The notes under the pieces were generated by a model that was not told the DNA's origin, made no database searches, and was given only the letters and a program-made list of their open reading frames with translations. 64,000 nucleotides of DNA. Source: Brochothrix campestris. GTDB lineage: Bacteria > Bacillota > Bacilli > Lactobacillales > Listeriaceae. Positions 18,756 to 28,997 of the stretch are shown here, piece by piece. How positions within the stretch are numbered: position 1 is the stretch's first letter; the number at the start of each line of letters is the position of its first letter. Position numbers and translations under genes: made by a program. The stretch is taken from contig NZ_CP175511.1 in the NCBI RefSeq assembly GCF_046058945.1, positions 1,550,001-1,614,000 on the forward strand, given 5' to 3'.

Positions 18756-19440
18756 ATTGAGCTTTTGTATGTGGTTCTTCGCTCAATTTACCATCAACAA
18801 TTTTATAGACGCGGTCACAGAATTTAGTTAGACGTTGATCATGAGTAACCATAATTGTCGCCTTTTTATTTTCTTTTGTTTCACGCGATAAAATTTTCAT
18901 CACTTCAAACGCTCGGTCTGAATCTAATGAAGCTGTTGGTTCATCGGCTAAAATCAAGCTTGGTTTCGTATAGAGCGCTTTTGCAATCGCCACACGTTGA
19001 CGTTCCCCGCCTGACAAATCAGAAGGGTATTTTTTTAATAAGTCGGTAATATCTAATTCAGTTAATAAACGATCTCGTTCTGCTGCGTTCATGTTATCTT
19101 TTTTCACCTTATCCGATAACGTTAGCTGTTCTGCAACAGTTAAAAACGGCACAAGGTTTGACGCTTGTAAGATGAAACCGACTTCTTGTAAACGCGTCGC
19201 AGCTCGTTGTTTTTCTTTCATGTTAGTAAAATCATGACCATTGATGAAGACACTGCCTTCACTTGGTGATTGCAGTCCGCCTGCAATCGTTAAAAAGGTA
19301 CTTTTACCTGAACCAGATGGCCCTATAATCGCAATGAGTTCACCTTGTTCAGCGACAAAATTAGTGTTTTTCATTGCTTCAACCTTTTTATGACCTTCAC
19401 CGTATGTTTTATTGGCATCTTTCAATTGTAATATTGACAT
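18754..19440 (-). CDS. ABC transporter ATP-binding protein (MacB/LolD-like)
   Basis: The 228-residue ATPase has Walker A IIGPSGSGKST, Q-loop FILQASNLVP, signature LSGGERQRVAIAKAL, Walker B LILADEPTASLD and H-loop VTHD. It starts three bases after the FtsX-like permease and must form the exporter or mechanotransmission pair with it. The 'TASLDS' form and short length are typical of ATPases paired with FtsX-fold permeases, which often handle antimicrobials or envelope stress. The substrate is unknown. Confidence 0.94.
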   Translation of the reverse strand: MSILQLKDANKTYGEGHKKVEAMKNTNFVAEQGELIAIIGPSGSGKSTFLTIAGGLQSPSEGSVFINGHDFTNMKEKQRAATRLQEVGFILQASNLVPFLTVAEQLTLSDKVKKDNMNAAERDRLLTELDITDLLKKYPSDLSGGERQRVAIAKALYTKPSLILADEPTASLDSDRAFEVMKILSRETKENKKATIMVTHDQRLTKFCDRVYKIVDGKLSEEPHTKAQ

Positions 19441-19443
19441 ATC

Positions 19444-20523
19444 CTAACCTCCGATTGCTTTCAATGGATCAATTTTCACGATCGTACGAACCGATACAAG
19501 TGCACCGATAATCGCTACGATGATAAAAAGAATCGCATAAAAGACAAGTGTAATGTAATCGATTGAAATTGGTACGGCAGCTGGTAAGGCAGCTCCAGTA
19601 ATCGCCGTTAACCCAAACCCAATCACAACGCCGATAAATGCTAAAATAAATGTTTGTGCTACAACTGAGCGGGCTAAGAAACCACTTGAAATCCCTTGAG
19701 CTTTCATCACACCGAACATACTCACTTTTTGAATTGTTAACACATATAAGAAAATAGCGATAATGATTGACACAATCACAAACAAGAAAATAATCATGAA
19801 GTTTAATGTTAAACTTTGTGCCGAGTAACCCGGTAATTTTTCAATGAATGTTTCTGTTGTTGTGACTTCAAAATCACTGTTTACGTCCACCTTACTTGCC
19901 TTATTACCTTTTAAGGCAATCGCATTAATTGCAAAGTTATCATCTTCAGCAATGCGGTCGAATTTAATGTCTTGGTATGTATCCATTGATGTATATAAAA
20001 CAGGTGCTGCATTAAATTTAGCTTTTGGTGTAAAACCAACAATCGTCACCTTCTTATCTGACGACGCTACTTTAAATGTATCCCCTACTTTATAACCATC
20101 TTCTTTAAGCGCATCTGCGGCCACAACTTCGCCGATTTTGCTAAATGCTTTACCTGACGAAAGCTCAGGCATTACAAATGACTTTTCATCAATTCCGAAA
20201 ATTGATACCTTTTCTTTATCCTCTGTTTTTACTTTTTGAATAACAGTTGATAAGTTACCTAAGTAGGCTTTGTTTTTTTCTGGTACATCAATCTTTTTAC
20301 CCTCTGCTAACGAAAATGATGATGATGGTAAACTAATATCTGAATCTGCTGTTAAAATAATGGCTGATGCACCCCATGAATCAACGGCCTCACGATTTAA
20401 ATCTTTCAAACCATTTGCTAAACCTGATAGCACAAATACTAAATAGCTCACTAAGACTAACACACCAATAATTAAACCATAACGTAATTTGGCATGCTTT
20501 ATTTCTTTCCATCCTAAAAACAT
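19444..20523 (-). CDS. FtsX-like ABC permease
   Basis: A 359-residue membrane protein with one N-terminal membrane segment (about 15-35), an extracellular MacB-PCD-like domain of about 200 residues, and three C-terminal segments (about 240-350) ending VSVRTIVKIDPLKAIGG, the usual FtsX-type end. It pairs with the following ATPase. A TetR-family gene precedes it on the same strand and a 7-4-7 palindrome lies 20-37 bases upstream of its start, so TetR repression is likely. Role in drug or peptide export is inference. Confidence 0.92.
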   Translation of the reverse strand: MFLGWKEIKHAKLRYGLIIGVLVLVSYLVFVLSGLANGLKDLNREAVDSWGASAIILTADSDISLPSSSFSLAEGKKIDVPEKNKAYLGNLSTVIQKVKTEDKEKVSIFGIDEKSFVMPELSSGKAFSKIGEVVAADALKEDGYKVGDTFKVASSDKKVTIVGFTPKAKFNAAPVLYTSMDTYQDIKFDRIAEDDNFAINAIALKGNKASKVDVNSDFEVTTTETFIEKLPGYSAQSLTLNFMIIFLFVIVSIIIAIFLYVLTIQKVSMFGVMKAQGISSGFLARSVVAQTFILAFIGVVIGFGLTAITGAALPAAVPISIDYITLVFYAILFIIVAIIGALVSVRTIVKIDPLKAIGG

Positions 20524-20542
20524 CGTCTGTCTCTCCTTTTTT

Positions 20543-20560
20543 ACTTATCGTTTGATAAGT
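20543..20560 (-). promoter_or_regulatory. Palindrome ahead of the FtsX permease gene, candidate TetR operator
   Basis: ACTTATC-gttt-GATAAGT is an 18-base perfect 7-4-7 inverted repeat just upstream of the permease gene and downstream of the tetR-family gene. TetR proteins bind such palindromes as dimers; assignment to this regulator is inferred from position. Confidence 0.5.
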
Positions 20561-20570
20561 GAATTTCCGT

Positions 20571-20593
20571 AAAAAAAGCCTTAGTTAAAAGGC
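20571..20593 (-). terminator. Terminator between tetR and the exporter genes
   Basis: GCCTT and AAGGC pair around a six-base loop and are followed on the minus strand by TTTTTTT. The stem is short, so read-through is plausible. Confidence 0.6.
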
Positions 20594-20608
20594 AACTAAA
20601 TCATGTGT

Positions 20609-21208
20609 TTATCTTACTATACCTTCCAATAAAAAATCAACACTTTCGCTTACTTTAATTAGCAGTTGTTCTTCTGTTTGGTAGGGTATCTTTAAAGATA
20701 CAAGTGACATCAGGACTCCAAAGGTATATTGTGTCATTGCTTTAGCGGATTTATCAGCTCTTATTTCATTCGCACCTTGTTTTTCTTCAAAAAAAGCAAT
20801 CATTGGGATAAAGTAGGTCGATTGCCATAATTGAAACAATAACAATTGATTTTCTGCTGATATTTGTGAATTGATATCATTGACCATCATCGCTAAATTT
20901 GAGGGATGTTCCACAATTAATAATTTAAAATATGCCGTCAATGCTTCTTTAGCTGTTTTTCTTTCCATTTTGAGCTTATCGATGCCTTGACGGACATCTG
21001 TGGTAACTGCTTGAAGGACTGCGACATAAATCATTTCTTTATCCTTAAAATGATGATAGAGTGCTGGTTGCGTAATATTACTTTCTTTCGCGATTTCACG
21101 CGTTGTTACAAAACGATAGCCTTTATCCATAAAAAGACGCTCTGCTGTAACGATGATTCGTTGTCGCGTTTTTTGCATTTCTAACGCTCGATTAGTTTGT
21201 TTAACCAT
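20609..21208 (-). CDS. TetR family transcription regulator
   Basis: The protein of about 199 residues has the N-terminal HTH RIIVTAERLFMDKGYRFVTTREIAKESNITQPALYHHFKDKEMIY, the clear TetR signature, then a helical ligand-binding domain. The start is ATG at 21208 (MVKQTNR), eight bases after GGAGG; a frame extension to 21226 overlaps that site. It probably represses the exporter genes that follow on the same strand; the ligand is unknown. Confidence 0.92.
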   Translation of the reverse strand: MVKQTNRALEMQKTRQRIIVTAERLFMDKGYRFVTTREIAKESNITQPALYHHFKDKEMIYVAVLQAVTTDVRQGIDKLKMERKTAKEALTAYFKLLIVEHPSNLAMMVNDINSQISAENQLLLFQLWQSTYFIPMIAFFEEKQGANEIRADKSAKAMTQYTFGVLMSLVSLKIPYQTEEQLLIKVSESVDFLLEGIVR

Positions 21209-21290
21209 CGAAGTTGCCTCCTTCAAAGGAATTGGAGCTGTGTTACTTCTGTGTTTATCTTAACGATTGACTGATTATTTGTCAATTGCG

Positions 21291-21950
21291 CTAGCCATCA
21301 AAGCCACGTGCCTTTGCTTGCTGTTTACCTTCGCGACATATATCTAGAAAAGGACATTCGGGACATCTCGGATTACGGGCAGTGCAAAAATAACGACCAA
21401 AGAAAATCATGCGATGATGTGAGACTGACCACAACTCTTTTGGTATTTTTTTTTGCAAGGTTGACTCGACTTCTTTGACATTGTCTTTGTAACGACAAAT
21501 ACCTAGACGTTTCGAAATACGTTCGACATGTGTATCGACCGCAATCGCGGGATAATCAAAGGCAACTGACATAACAACATTGGCGGTCTTTTGCCCTACT
21601 CCCGGCAAAGCGACTAAGGCACTCATTGATTCAGGCACGGTATCGTGATAGCGTTCATGGATAATCTTCGCAGTCGCTTGAATGTTTTTTGCCTTGTTGC
21701 GATAGAGTCCAATCGATTTAATATCGTCCATCAGTTCCTCGAGTGGTACCGCGAGATAATCAGCGGGACAGTGATATTTGGCAAACAAGTCGGCGGTGAC
21801 ACGATTAACAAGTTTATCGGTACACTGAGCACTCATCATCACAGCGACGAGTAATTCAAATGGATTTGCATGAACAAGTTCACAATGAGCATTCGGATAA
21901 AGACGGCCCATTTCAGCAACGACTTCGGTTGTTTTTTGTTTTGAAAGCAT
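21291..21950 (-). CDS. nth: Endonuclease III
   Basis: A DNA glycosylase/AP lyase removing oxidised pyrimidines. The 219-residue protein has the HhH motif LPGVGQKTANVV with the catalytic lysine, the catalytic aspartate in VDTHVERISKRL, and a 4Fe-4S cluster C-x6-C-x2-C-x5-C (CTARNPRCPECPFLDIC). Length is normal. It follows dnaD by 16 bases, the conserved Bacillus order. Confidence 0.97.
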   Translation of the reverse strand: MLSKQKTTEVVAEMGRLYPNAHCELVHANPFELLVAVMMSAQCTDKLVNRVTADLFAKYHCPADYLAVPLEELMDDIKSIGLYRNKAKNIQATAKIIHERYHDTVPESMSALVALPGVGQKTANVVMSVAFDYPAIAVDTHVERISKRLGICRYKDNVKEVESTLQKKIPKELWSVSHHRMIFFGRYFCTARNPRCPECPFLDICREGKQQAKARGFDG

Positions 21951-21966
21951 AATGACCTCCTATGGC

Positions 21967-22695
21967 TTACTTCGATTGATTATCTTCGAGCCAGTTATAC
22001 ATTTTAAATGGTTTAACTGGTTTTGCTTCAGATGTTAGATTACGGGTCGAACCTGTATGATTTTTCATCGTGTAAGCCCCAAATTGTTCACTCGCTTTTT
22101 TAGCATCTTCAAGTGTTTTTACACCTTCATTGCGCCAATTTGTTAAAATACGATCAATGTAACGGATATTCTTTTTACCCGCAATAACACATTCCTTTAA
22201 AGCTTCTTTAATCAACTCATTTGAATGCTGTTCTTTTGTCCAATTGGCAATCGTTTCTCCTTCAATTGGCGATAATTGGCGGCTGAATTCTTGCTCAATT
22301 AACGCATAAACACTCATATCGAGTTGGGCTTTTTGTTCAACTTGGGCTTCTTCAATTTGATTCAAAGCTTGCAAGGCAATTTTTTCCCATAATGGGGTTA
22401 AATCATAACGTTCTGTTACACGTCGTTGCGCATCAATTTCGGTGTTAATCTTCAATACTTTTTGATCAATTAAGCGTTGAATGCGAATGTAACACTCACT
22501 TTGTGAGACTGACATCCGTGTGCTTAATTCAGTAATTGGTGGCAGTACTTGTCCTTGCTGAATGTAGGCATGCAAGTGAATCAGCAACAGTACATCCGCA
22601 TCGCTAAGACCTAATTGATGGTGATATTGCAACAAGGGTAATGGCACATTTGCCGCTCCACTCATCATGCTTTTTGCTAAAAATTGATAATCCAT
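21967..22695 (-). CDS. dnaD: DNA replication initiation/restart protein DnaD
   Basis: DnaD remodels DNA during primosome loading with DnaB, DnaI and DnaA in Firmicutes. The 242-residue protein has an N-terminal winged helix (about 15-110: DADVLLLIHLHAYIQQG, LSTRMSVSQSECYIRIQRLIDQ) and the C-terminal DnaD domain (about 130-200) ending in the YxxxIxxxW element IRYIDRILTNWRNEGV. It lies between asnS and nth as in Bacillus; a repeat element separates it from asnS. Confidence 0.94.
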   Translation of the reverse strand: MDYQFLAKSMMSGAANVPLPLLQYHHQLGLSDADVLLLIHLHAYIQQGQVLPPITELSTRMSVSQSECYIRIQRLIDQKVLKINTEIDAQRRVTERYDLTPLWEKIALQALNQIEEAQVEQKAQLDMSVYALIEQEFSRQLSPIEGETIANWTKEQHSNELIKEALKECVIAGKKNIRYIDRILTNWRNEGVKTLEDAKKASEQFGAYTMKNHTGSTRNLTSEAKPVKPFKMYNWLEDNQSK

Positions 22696-22765
22696 CTGGA
22701 TTCCTCCTTCTCTGAATAAAAACGCACCACCATGCTGACATGATGCTGCGCTTAAATGTGTGATT

Positions 22766-22840
22766 GACTAACTTAATTTCACTGGCTCCTTTGCCGATGA
22801 AAAAAATCGGCATGGTCGACAGTTCCAATTTCTACAGTTC
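22766..22840 (-). repeat. Intergenic hairpin element between asnS and dnaD
   Basis: A single, diverged copy of the hairpin family seen at 5.3, 39.5 and 56.6 kb. On the minus strand GTAGAAATTGGAA is followed by the stem TGCCGAT/ATCGGCA (22806-22812 with 22792-22798), then CAGTGAAATT. The first arm is identical over 13 bases to that of the rlmL repeats while the stem sequence is different, as expected if pairing rather than sequence is kept. Confidence 0.7.
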
Positions 22841-22874
22841 AGAACGGTTGAAGCCACTTTTGTTTTTCATATCC

Positions 22875-24167
22875 CTATGGGTAAATACGGTTTAATAAAC
22901 GAGGGAATGGAATTGTTTCACGAACATGGTCAACACCTGTTACATAAGCAACAAGGCGTTCTAATCCTAAACCAAAACCAGCATGTGGCACATCACCAAA
23001 CTTAGTAATATCGAGGTACCATGAGTAAGCTTCTGGATCTAAACCGTGTTCTTTAACGCGTTGTAACATTAATTCTGCATCGTGAATACGTTCTGACCCA
23101 CCAATGATTTCACCGTAACCTTCAGGCGCAATTAAGTCCGCACATAATACGACTTCTGGGCGGCCTGGTTTTGGTTGCATGTAGAATGATTTGATGGCTG
23201 TTGGGTATTCTGTGATAAAGACAGGTTTATCGAAGTGGTTCGCAATCGCTGTTTCATGTGGCGCACCAAAGTCATCGCCCCATTCAATATCATCAAAGTC
23301 TAATTTATGTAACAATTCAATCGCTTCGTCGTAAGTGATACGTGGGAAGTCGCCTGTTACAAGTTCAAGTTTTGATGTGTCACGGCCAAGTACATCTAAT
23401 TCCAGTTCACAGTTTTTAAGCACTGATTGAATAATATAAGACACATATTGTTCTTGAATTTCGAGGCTTTCTTCGTGTTCAACAAAGGCCATTTCAGGCT
23501 CAATCATCCAAAATTCAATCAAGTGACGACGCGTTTTTGATTTTTCAGCACGGAAGGTTGGTCCGAATGAGAACACGCGACCCAAAGCCATTGCTGCAGC
23601 TTCCATGTATAATTGACCACTTTGAGAAAGAAAGGCATCTTCATCGAAATATTTTGTATGGAATAATTCAGTTGTGCCCTCAGGTGCACTTCCTGTTAAA
23701 ATCGGAGGGTCCACTTTTGTAAAGCCATTGTCGTTAAAGAATTCATACGTTGCACGAATTAATTCGTTACGTACTTTCATAATCGCATGTTGACGTTTTG
23801 AACGTAACCATAAATGACGGTTATCCATTAAGAATTCAGTACCGTGCTCTTTTGGTGTGATTGGGTAATCTTTCGCTTCAGCAATTACTTCAACTGATTG
23901 AACACCCATTTCAAAGCCGAATTTAGAACGTGAATCTTCACGGATTTCACCTGTTACATAAAGGCTTGTTTCTTGTGTAATGTGTTTTGCTAAATCGAAC
24001 ATTTCTTCTGACACTTCGGCTTTAACGACTACACCTTGCATAAAACCAGAGCCATCACGCAATTGTAAAAAGGCGATTTTTCCGCTTGAACGTTTGTTGT
24101 CTAACCAACAACCGATTGTAACGACTTGTCCAACGTAATCTTTAGCTTGCTTAATTGTAATTTTCAC
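22875..24167 (-). CDS. asnS: Asparaginyl-tRNA synthetase
   Basis: This class II synthetase charges tRNA-Asn. The 430-residue product has an OB-fold anticodon domain (about 1-105; [26 protein letters not shown]), then the catalytic core with HLWLRSKRQ, the motif 2 [21 protein letters not shown] and motif 3 [15 protein letters not shown]. Length and motifs fit AsnRS rather than AspRS, which is near 590 residues in bacteria. It follows aspB by 20 bases; no T-box leader was found ahead of the operon. Confidence 0.97.
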   Translation of the reverse strand: MKITIKQAKDYVGQVVTIGCWLDNKRSSGKIAFLQLRDGSGFMQGVVVKAEVSEEMFDLAKHITQETSLYVTGEIREDSRSKFGFEMGVQSVEVIAEAKDYPITPKEHGTEFLMDNRHLWLRSKRQHAIMKVRNELIRATYEFFNDNGFTKVDPPILTGSAPEGTTELFHTKYFDEDAFLSQSGQLYMEAAAMALGRVFSFGPTFRAEKSKTRRHLIEFWMIEPEMAFVEHEESLEIQEQYVSYIIQSVLKNCELELDVLGRDTSKLELVTGDFPRITYDEAIELLHKLDFDDIEWGDDFGAPHETAIANHFDKPVFITEYPTAIKSFYMQPKPGRPEVVLCADLIAPEGYGEIIGGSERIHDAELMLQRVKEHGLDPEAYSWYLDITKFGDVPHAGFGLGLERLVAYVTGVDHVRETIPFPRLLNRIYP

Positions 24168-24187
24168 TTGTGTTCCTCCAATAAATA

Positions 24188-25378
24188 TTAGTGTTGTTTC
24201 GTTGCTACGAAGTTTTTCATTCGTCGTACTGCTTCTTCTAGCAAGGTTAACGATGTTGCATACGAGATACGAATGTAACGTGGTGTTCCAAAGCCGGAGC
24301 CAGGAATAACTGCGACCTGTGCTTCTTCTAACAAGGCGGTAGCAAAGGCATCCACCGTGTCATAACCACAGTTAGCTGCCGCTTCACTGACGTCGATAAA
24401 GAGGTAAAACGCACCGCTCGGTTTATCGACTTGAAAGCCTGGAATCGCAGTGATTTGTGGGTAAATCGTATCTAAACGTTCACCAAAGGCTTGTTTCATT
24501 GTCGCGATGGCCGTTTGATCGCCTGTATATGCGCCTAAGGCTGCATATTGGGCAATCGAGGTTGGGTTACTTGTCGCGTGACCATTTAATTGGGTCATCG
24601 CTTTAATAACCGTCGCATCACCAACTGCATAGCCAATTCGCCAACCCGTCATTGCATGCGATTTAGAGACACCATTAATAATAATGGTTAACGCCTTAAT
24701 CGCTTGACCTAATGAGGCGATTGAAACATGTTCTGCCTCACCAAAAAGTAATTTTTCGTATATTTCATCCGAAATAACCATAATTTGATGTTTGACAGCC
24801 ACATCCGCAATCGCTTGAAGCTCTTCTCTATTATATACCGTTCCGGTTGGATTACTAGGCGAATTAATAAAAAGGGCCTTTGTTTTTGGTGTGATTGCTG
24901 CTTCAATTGCTGTGGCAGTCACTTTAAACTGATTGGCATGTTTCCCTTCGATAATAACGGGTACACCATCGGCCAATTTAACCATCTCAGTATAGCTCAC
25001 CCAATAAGGTGATGGAACAATGACTTCATCGCCTGGATTTAAGATTGTTTGACATAATGTGTAAATTGCATTTTTAGCGCCGGTTGTAACAATCACTTCG
25101 TCTGTTGTATACGTCAAACCATTATCAACAGCTAACTTATCAACAATCGCTTGTTTCAGTTCAATCACACCACCGACTGCGGTGTATTTTGTTTTCCCTT
25201 CATCCATCGCTTGTTTGGCAGCCGTTAAGATGTACTCAGGTGTATTAAAGTCCGGTTCACCTGCGCCAAGGCCAATCACATCCATACCGGCGGCCTTCAT
25301 TTCTTTTGCTTTACCTGTGATTGCTAATGTTGCTGATGGTGTAATATTTAACGCGCGTTGCGATAATGTAAAACTCAT
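24188..25378 (-). CDS. aspB: Aspartate aminotransferase (class I/II, PLP)
   Basis: Interconverts aspartate and oxaloacetate with glutamate/2-oxoglutarate. The product of about 396 residues starts [20 protein letters not shown], has SNPTGTVY, the PLP-binding lysine in [15 protein letters not shown] and the C-terminal arginine region PRYIRISYA. The frame continues to 25444, but ATG 25378 follows AAGGGGG by eight bases and matches family starts. It forms a unit with ypmB upstream and asnS downstream, making aspartate next to its amidated tRNA use. Confidence 0.94.
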   Translation of the reverse strand: MSFTLSQRALNITPSATLAITGKAKEMKAAGMDVIGLGAGEPDFNTPEYILTAAKQAMDEGKTKYTAVGGVIELKQAIVDKLAVDNGLTYTTDEVIVTTGAKNAIYTLCQTILNPGDEVIVPSPYWVSYTEMVKLADGVPVIIEGKHANQFKVTATAIEAAITPKTKALFINSPSNPTGTVYNREELQAIADVAVKHQIMVISDEIYEKLLFGEAEHVSIASLGQAIKALTIIINGVSKSHAMTGWRIGYAVGDATVIKAMTQLNGHATSNPTSIAQYAALGAYTGDQTAIATMKQAFGERLDTIYPQITAIPGFQVDKPSGAFYLFIDVSEAAANCGYDTVDAFATALLEEAQVAVIPGSGFGTPRYIRISYATSLTLLEEAVRRMKNFVATKQH

Positions 25379-25391
25379 CTTTACGACCCCC

Positions 25392-25928
25392 TTATAAGTT
25401 GTTAATCTGACGATACCAAGCACCTGTAATAAAGTTAATTTCAAAATAATTCAAGGTACCATCTTCTTTACGATATGAAATTTCCCAAATTGGTGTTCCC
25501 TCATCCATCCCAATGTTGGTCGTTAAGATTTTTGCTGGCTGTTTCTCTTTGATGGCGATATTATTAGCATCTTTTTTACTAATACCATCACTCATTCGAT
25601 AACTAACAACTTTAGAACTTTTATTTGTTTTTTTACCACGTGGAACAAAAACGGCGGTTTCAACCCCTTTTTTATTTGGACCAACGATGACTGAATACGT
25701 ATCTTTAATGCCGTTATAGTAATAAAAAGCGCTAATTGATTGAATGCCTTTTTTTGCTTGGGCAATTTTAAATGCCTCGGCCTTCGCCTCACGTTTTGGT
25801 GCCGTTGCAATCATATAACTCACAACTAAAAAAACAATGATAGCGACAATCAAACCTGTTACTATCCAAGGCCACTTTTTTTTCTTTTGATAGCCTTTGT
25901 TTTGCAGTTTTATTTTAATAAGTCTCAC
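25392..25928 (-). CDS. ypmB: YpmB-like membrane-anchored protein (DUF5590)
   Basis: A 178-residue protein with a basic N-terminus, one membrane segment (about residues 21-43), and an extracellular part with two PepSY-like repeats (AFYYYNGIKDTYSVIVGPN; ILTTNIGMDEGTPIWEISYR...NYFEINFITGAWYRQI). Position between dinG and aspB and the fold match B. subtilis YpmB, of unknown function. Likely cotranscribed with aspB, 14 bases on. Confidence 0.85.
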   Translation of the reverse strand: MRLIKIKLQNKGYQKKKKWPWIVTGLIVAIIVFLVVSYMIATAPKREAKAEAFKIAQAKKGIQSISAFYYYNGIKDTYSVIVGPNKKGVETAVFVPRGKKTNKSSKVVSYRMSDGISKKDANNIAIKEKQPAKILTTNIGMDEGTPIWEISYRKEDGTLNYFEINFITGAWYRQINNL

Positions 25929-26054
25929 ACTTTCTATCCTTTATTTTAATTCTCTTAAAGTCATATGCCTGTGCTAGTCTTACTTGCATATTATAGCAAT
26001 CTTACGCCTTAAAATAAAGCGAAAGTTATCATCTCAACATAATGTTTAAGCCGC

Positions 26055-28823
26055 TTAGTCCTCGCTATTTAGCGGCAACCATTCGGCCACTGCTGGTAGA
26101 ATCTCTGCCCGACTTCCCTGTACCATATCCACGAATGGGATTGACTGCAAGAAGGCCTGACCAAAATCGGTTTTATCAATCCGCTGGTCAAACACAACAA
26201 TAATTCCCCGGTCATTTTCATGTCGCATTAACCGGCCAAATCCTTGGCGAAAACGCAGAATTGCTTGCGGCAACGCGTACTTTCTAAAGGCGTTTTCTCC
26301 CTGTGCCTTAAAACGTTTCATTTGCGCTTTCATATACGGATCTTCGGGTGACACAAATGGAAGGCGGACAATTGCTAAGCAGCTGAGCGCTTCACCAGGA
26401 ATGTCTAATCCTTCCCAAAAACTGGTCGTACCGAGCAATATCGCCTTATCGGTTCGCTTAAACTGTTGGATTAAACGTTGCGTACTGCCTGAGGTCAGGT
26501 TCTGTGCCAAAATTCGGTAGTTCGCCAATTGCTTGTTATGATTTAGTTTTTGATAGGTTGCACTCAGCATGTCGTAGGCGGTAAACAACACGAGCATGCG
26601 TCCATTTGTTTGCTGTGCCAACTCACTTAAATAACGCGCCAAATGATCAACGTAAGTGTGCAACGACACTTCTTTCACTGATGGCATGTCGTTCGGTAAA
26701 CACAGGCGTACATGCGTTGCATAATCAAAGCTTGCCGCCAACAACATCGTCGGTAATTCATCTTTTCTAAAACCGAGTTGCTGTTCGAAGTAAGCAAACG
26801 ATTGATTCGTGGCCAACGTCGCTGAGGTTAAAATAACCGCTGCATTGGATCTAAACAGACTGTTTTGAATCAGGTCAGCAGTTTCTAACGGTTCACCCAT
26901 CAAACGGCTCCCATTACGACTGTTCTTGCGGTCCGTTTCATACCAAACAACCATTGGTACTGTCGAATCAGCCATTAAGCGCGTCAGTTGTTGTTGCATC
27001 TCAATTGAAAAACTAAGGGCACGACTGACTTCTATTTCAAACAGCGGTTCACCTTTCACAGCTTGTTGCTGTTCAAGCTCAGTTAGTTGAGTGACTAAGG
27101 TTGTATATAAGTGTTGACAACGACGATAGATTTTTTGTACCTGTGGGCGCAGTTGCGTTAACGTTTCTGTTTGCCCATCTGACAACGCCACTCTAAAAGC
27201 ACTCGGTCGTTTCTCTTTTTCACGTAAAAACAGGTCATTAATGTCATCAAATAATTGCGTTAAACCTAGGTCAAGGCTCGTGACTGTTAGGCCAATATCG
27301 AATAATAACGGTTGTAATGTCGTTTCTTTTTTCATTATGCTCCAGCCGTTCTCTTTATGGAGGGCGGCAATGCGATTCAGCATAAAACGGGCCTGCTGCA
27401 ACGAAAACTGCGCCCCTAAAAATTGGCGGGCTGAATCTGGAATATGGTGCGCTTCATCAATAATGACATGGTCATAATCTCCTAACACATCAACCTGTTC
27501 AACCGTATCGAGCCAAAGCGTGGCATGGGTTGTCACAATCAAGTGAGCGGCAGCCGCTTTCCGTTTCATCCGCTGATAAAAATCATATGGCTCATAGATA
27601 GAGCCATCATCCTTAGCACTACTCGTAATTTGATAGACGATGTTTTTACCACCACCCGGATGATTAAGTTCGGTTAAATCGCCGGTGTTCGTTTGTAATA
27701 ACCAGATGAGTAATTGCGCCTTTGTTAACGCCTCATCATAATTCGTTGATGGCCCATGCAGCACAGTGGCAAATTTCGATAAACTGATGTAATGCAATCG
27801 GCCTTTGACGGTGGCAACCGTCACATCAAACGGTAACATTTGCTGTAGACGGGGCACATCTTGACTCATCATTTGATTTTGTAACAACAACGAATACGTT
27901 GCAATCACGACCGGTTGACCCGTTTGCGAAAAATAGGCTGCTGGCAATAAGTAGCCGAGCGTTTTGCCGATACCAGTTCCTGCCTCAATCGCTTGATGAT
28001 GATTAAGTCGTAATTGCTCATAGACGGTATCCATCATCACAAATTGATTCGGACGTGGTTCAAAATCGGGGAAAACCGCACTAATTAAGGCCTGTTTGGC
28101 CCTTTCTTCATGCGGATACACGCTGTTTGACACAGCCTTGTTTGCAATCGCTTCAGGTGTTTTAAACACCAACCCTTCAAAAGCCGTCCACTGCGGATCA
28201 AGTAACTGATTATGACGCTCATTATAAGAGATACACTCGTATAATTCGTTCGAAAAATCACTGAGCAATTCAGGCATTAACGCGTATAGTTTTTGCAAGA
28301 CTGGCAAGGGCAGTTGTTTAATGGCAGTCATTGCCTTTAAAAACAAGGCTGCCGTTGCTAACGTATCACTTGCAGCGGAATGCGGTTGATCATGGCTAAT
28401 ATTAAATTCTTCACTTAAATCACTGAGACGATAACTGTCTAATGTTGGATATAAAATACGCATTAACTCAACAGTGTCAATTTTACGAGCAATCGTAAAA
28501 TCATAGCCAAGTCGATGTGCTTCTGCTTCGATAAACGGCCAGTCAAACTGGACGTTATGAGCGACAAATACGGTATCACTTAGAAGACTTGCAATAATTG
28601 CCATAATATCATCGATATAAGGTGCCCCAGCGACTTTTTTAGTCGTTATTTTAGTGAGTTCTGCAATAAACGGTGGTATGGTTCGATCTGGATTTACGAG
28701 CGTCGAAAACTCATGGACAATTTCACCATGCTCAATTACAATCGCTGAAAATTCAATGATGCGGTCGCCTTCCTTTGGACGATGACCTGTTGTTTCGATG
28801 TCTACAACAACGTAGCGCGTCAC
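26055..28823 (-). CDS. dinG: DinG-family exonuclease/helicase
   Basis: A 922-residue protein fusing an N-terminal DEDD 3'-5' exonuclease (about 1-165; VVDIETTGHRPKEGDRIIEF, HNVQFDWPFIEAEA, HSAASDTLATA) to an XPD-like helicase (about 235-915; EAGTGIGKTLGYLLPAA Walker A, VIIDEAHHIP DEAH box, LLGTTSFWEGLDIPG, FRQGFGRLMRHENDRG). The exonuclease-helicase arrangement and the lack of an evident iron-sulphur cysteine set are typical of Firmicute DinG. It acts in DNA repair or nucleic-acid processing. First of the dinG-ypmB-aspB-asnS series, with its own upstream gap. Confidence 0.93.
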   Translation of the reverse strand: MTRYVVVDIETTGHRPKEGDRIIEFSAIVIEHGEIVHEFSTLVNPDRTIPPFIAELTKITTKKVAGAPYIDDIMAIIASLLSDTVFVAHNVQFDWPFIEAEAHRLGYDFTIARKIDTVELMRILYPTLDSYRLSDLSEEFNISHDQPHSAASDTLATAALFLKAMTAIKQLPLPVLQKLYALMPELLSDFSNELYECISYNERHNQLLDPQWTAFEGLVFKTPEAIANKAVSNSVYPHEERAKQALISAVFPDFEPRPNQFVMMDTVYEQLRLNHHQAIEAGTGIGKTLGYLLPAAYFSQTGQPVVIATYSLLLQNQMMSQDVPRLQQMLPFDVTVATVKGRLHYISLSKFATVLHGPSTNYDEALTKAQLLIWLLQTNTGDLTELNHPGGGKNIVYQITSSAKDDGSIYEPYDFYQRMKRKAAAAHLIVTTHATLWLDTVEQVDVLGDYDHVIIDEAHHIPDSARQFLGAQFSLQQARFMLNRIAALHKENGWSIMKKETTLQPLLFDIGLTVTSLDLGLTQLFDDINDLFLREKEKRPSAFRVALSDGQTETLTQLRPQVQKIYRRCQHLYTTLVTQLTELEQQQAVKGEPLFEIEVSRALSFSIEMQQQLTRLMADSTVPMVVWYETDRKNSRNGSRLMGEPLETADLIQNSLFRSNAAVILTSATLATNQSFAYFEQQLGFRKDELPTMLLAASFDYATHVRLCLPNDMPSVKEVSLHTYVDHLARYLSELAQQTNGRMLVLFTAYDMLSATYQKLNHNKQLANYRILAQNLTSGSTQRLIQQFKRTDKAILLGTTSFWEGLDIPGEALSCLAIVRLPFVSPEDPYMKAQMKRFKAQGENAFRKYALPQAILRFRQGFGRLMRHENDRGIIVVFDQRIDKTDFGQAFLQSIPFVDMVQGSRAEILPAVAEWLPLNSED

Positions 28824-28933
28824 ACGAGTTCCCTCTTTTCTTTGATGCCTTCATTCTGTTTACAATAATCTCTATTATTATAACAAATATACCCTTACTT
28901 TTACAGTTGTTAGGTGAATAACCGTGATAACAA

Positions 28934-28965
28934 AAAAGGAACCGACAATATGTTGTCGGTTCCTT
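28934..28965 (-). terminator. Terminator behind pdp
   Basis: AAGGAACCGACA and TGTCGGTTCCTT form a 12-pair stem followed on the minus strand by TTTTTTG. It ends the deoC-nupC-pdp unit. Confidence 0.93.
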
Positions 28966-28997
28966 AAGACTGAAGATAAACGGTTGAAAGTACTTTT

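Noticed and set aside
22604..22828. Frame of 74 codons overlapping the dnaD start
   Set aside because: Shadow of dnaD plus the hairpin element, without a ribosome site.
25929..26054. T-box leader for the aspB-asnS operon
   Set aside because: No TGGNACC antiterminator core or terminator pair was found in the gaps ahead of ypmB, aspB or asnS.
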